A DNA stretch of 64,000 nucleotides. Source: GCA-2731375 sp964507245. GTDB lineage: Bacteria; Pseudomonadota; Alphaproteobacteria; GCA-2731375. The first letter of the stretch is position 1. Every line of letters begins with the position of its first letter. A model generated the notes under the pieces. The model did no database searches, had not been told where the DNA came from, and was given only the letters and a program-made list of their open reading frames with translations. A program made the position numbers and the translations under genes. The DNA is taken from positions 3,384 to 67,383 of the forward strand of contig CAZDQC010000003.1 of assembly GCA_964507245.1 (NCBI GenBank), in the 5' to 3' direction. Below, in pieces: positions 62,973 through 64,000 of the stretch.

Positions 62973-64000
62973 ATGAGCCAGCAAATTAGCCCCACCTACC
63001 GGGTATTGGCCCATGACATCAAGAACCTGGGCGTTGATTGCGTGTTTGGCCTGATGAGCGATGACACGGCCATGTTCGCGACGGAGCTCGACGTCATCGG
63101 CGTAAATTTTCACGGTGCTCGGCACGAAAATAGCGCCATCGCTATGGCGGAGGGCTATGCGGCCGCTTCAAGTCAACTTGGGGTCGCCGTAATAGGCCGG
63201 GGACCTGCGGCCGCGAATGGCTTACATGCCGCCATCAGCGCTTCCCGTACGGGCTCCAAGGTACTGATCATCTACGGTGAGGCGCCTGTGTCGGGGGGTG
63301 CAGTTAACGGGATTGGGCCTGACTACAAGGCCTTCAATTCGCGCGGCGTTATGGAAGCCGCCGGTATGCAAAGTTTTTTTCCAACATCACCGCATGGCGC
63401 CCGCGCCGCACTCGCCGATGCGGTTGCTATTGCTGTTCGGGGCCATGCTGTTACCTTGCATTTGCCAACCAACGTGCAGTTGTCTGAAATGACGGTACGC
63501 AGCGACGATTTAGTGCCGGTGTTGCCGGATGCCTTACCTCCCTCGCCCGCTCGCGATCAGACCATAGCGGCGGTAGCGGATGTGATTGCGGACAGCAAGC
63601 GGCCGGTTATTCTGGCGGGCATGGGCGCTTATCTTGCCGGGGCGGGGCCTGCGCTAGAGGAACTGGCTGACCGGATTGGTGCTTTGCTGGCGACCTCGGC
63701 TCGAGGCAAGGATCTATTTAGCGATCATCCCTACAATCTGGGAATTATCGGTTCGTTTTCTCATTCCGCGGGCCGACGGTATATGGAACAGGCGGATTGC
63801 GTCCTAGTTTTCGGGGCCGCATTAAATTTCTTGACCATGAGTTTTGGGGCTTCACTACCACCGGTGCCATTGGTTCATGTGGACCGCGCACGCGCCCACA
63901 TCGGGCGCTATACGGAGGCGGACCTGGCGGTCGTGGGCGATGCTCGTCTAGTCGCCGAACAGCTAATGGTGGCTGTGCCGGAACGCGAAATGGATGACAA
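62973..64000 (+). CDS. ThDP-dependent enzyme, acetolactate synthase-like, N-terminal part
   Basis: 342 residues are visible and the frame continues past the window edge. N-terminal Pyr domain: FGLMSDDTAMF near 25-35, catalytic Glu52 in ARHENSAIAMAEGYA, then the central domain with RPVILAGMGAYLAG near 211-224. Resembles benzoylformate decarboxylase, oxalyl-CoA decarboxylase or sulfopyruvate-type enzymes as much as acetolactate synthase; the C-terminal ThDP motif GDG-NN lies outside. GGAG upstream of the ATG. Diverges from the carotenoid-oxygenase gene. Confidence 0.87.
   Translation, partial: MSQQISPTYRVLAHDIKNLGVDCVFGLMSDDTAMFATELDVIGVNFHGARHENSAIAMAEGYAAASSQLGVAVIGRGPAAANGLHAAISASRTGSKVLIIYGEAPVSGGAVNGIGPDYKAFNSRGVMEAAGMQSFFPTSPHGARAALADAVAIAVRGHAVTLHLPTNVQLSEMTVRSDDLVPVLPDALPPSPARDQTIAAVADVIADSKRPVILAGMGAYLAGAGPALEELADRIGALLATSARGKDLFSDHPYNLGIIGSFSHSAGRRYMEQADCVLVFGAALNFLTMSFGASLPPVPLVHVDRARAHIGRYTEADLAVVGDARLVAEQLMVAVPEREMDD

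Overview
The window reads as chromosome of an alphaproteobacterium, probably Rhodospirillales or a close relative. The basis is gene order: rpsA-sppA-ihfB-lapA-trpF-trpB-trpA-accD-folC facing murU-addB-addA-trxA, ftsE-ftsX-ydcF-plsC diverging from a DUF3426 zinc-ribbon gene and hpt, rph-rdgB-hemW diverging from hrcA-grpE, and aroA diverging from a TIGR02300 gene. These are alphaproteobacterial arrangements, and AddAB (not RecBCD), NrdJ and the two-domain dCTP deaminase fit. A run of exactly 100 N (12237-12336) shows a draft or metagenome scaffold.

Layout. 1-1.7 kb: leuD (cut by the window edge) and leuC. 2.2-3.4 kb: an SDR lacking the usual catalytic Tyr. 3.4-10.9 kb: murU-addB-addA-trxA on plus. 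10.95-21.3 kb: a long minus-strand housekeeping block (folC, accD, trpA, trpB, trpF, lapA, ihfB, sppA, rpsA, cmk, aroA), broken by the N gap between folC and accD. 21.5-22.1 kb: TIGR02300 gene and tRNA-Ala(GGC). 22.1-25.0 kb: an accessory islet with a TauD/TfdA-like dioxygenase and a CmcJ/NvfI-like oxidoreductase, closed by a decayed second copy of the tRNA-Ala. 25-32.8 kb: SDR, nrdJ, plsC, ydcF, ftsX, ftsE on minus, then the zinc-ribbon gene and hpt on plus. 33-41 kb: an enolase-superfamily enzyme, dCTP deaminase, folB, a pteridine-reductase-like SDR, hemW, rdgB, rph, hrcA, grpE. 41.4-48.9 kb: YcaQ-like protein, an IPNS-family dioxygenase, a secreted nuclease, then a tight AmpG / macrodomain / FrdA-like flavoprotein / short 2Fe-2S operon. 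48.9-64 kb: a catabolic-looking region with three MFS transporters, a 2-hydroxyacid dehydrogenase, two alpha/beta hydrolases, a GMC oxidoreductase, a thiolase, an LLM flavin enzyme, a carotenoid-cleavage-type oxygenase and the start of a ThDP enzyme, interrupted by rpsU.

How genes work together. The minus block couples tryptophan synthesis to fatty-acid (accD) and folate (folC) steps and to translation (rpsA, ihfB, cmk). MurU and the AmpG-like permease, about 40 kb apart, could serve peptidoglycan recycling. AddAB is the recombination exonuclease. The right end looks like uptake and oxidation of hydrophobic or aromatic/terpenoid compounds, with substrates unknown.

Most unusual items: the tRNA/pseudo-tRNA islet with two unlike dioxygenases; rpsU, whose only supported start is CTG; an SDR with Ser in place of the catalytic Tyr; and the minimal FrdA-like/2Fe-2S pair behind a macrodomain gene. 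No CRISPR array, transposase, integrase or rRNA was seen. All start-site and family calls were made by eye from motifs, without a database search.
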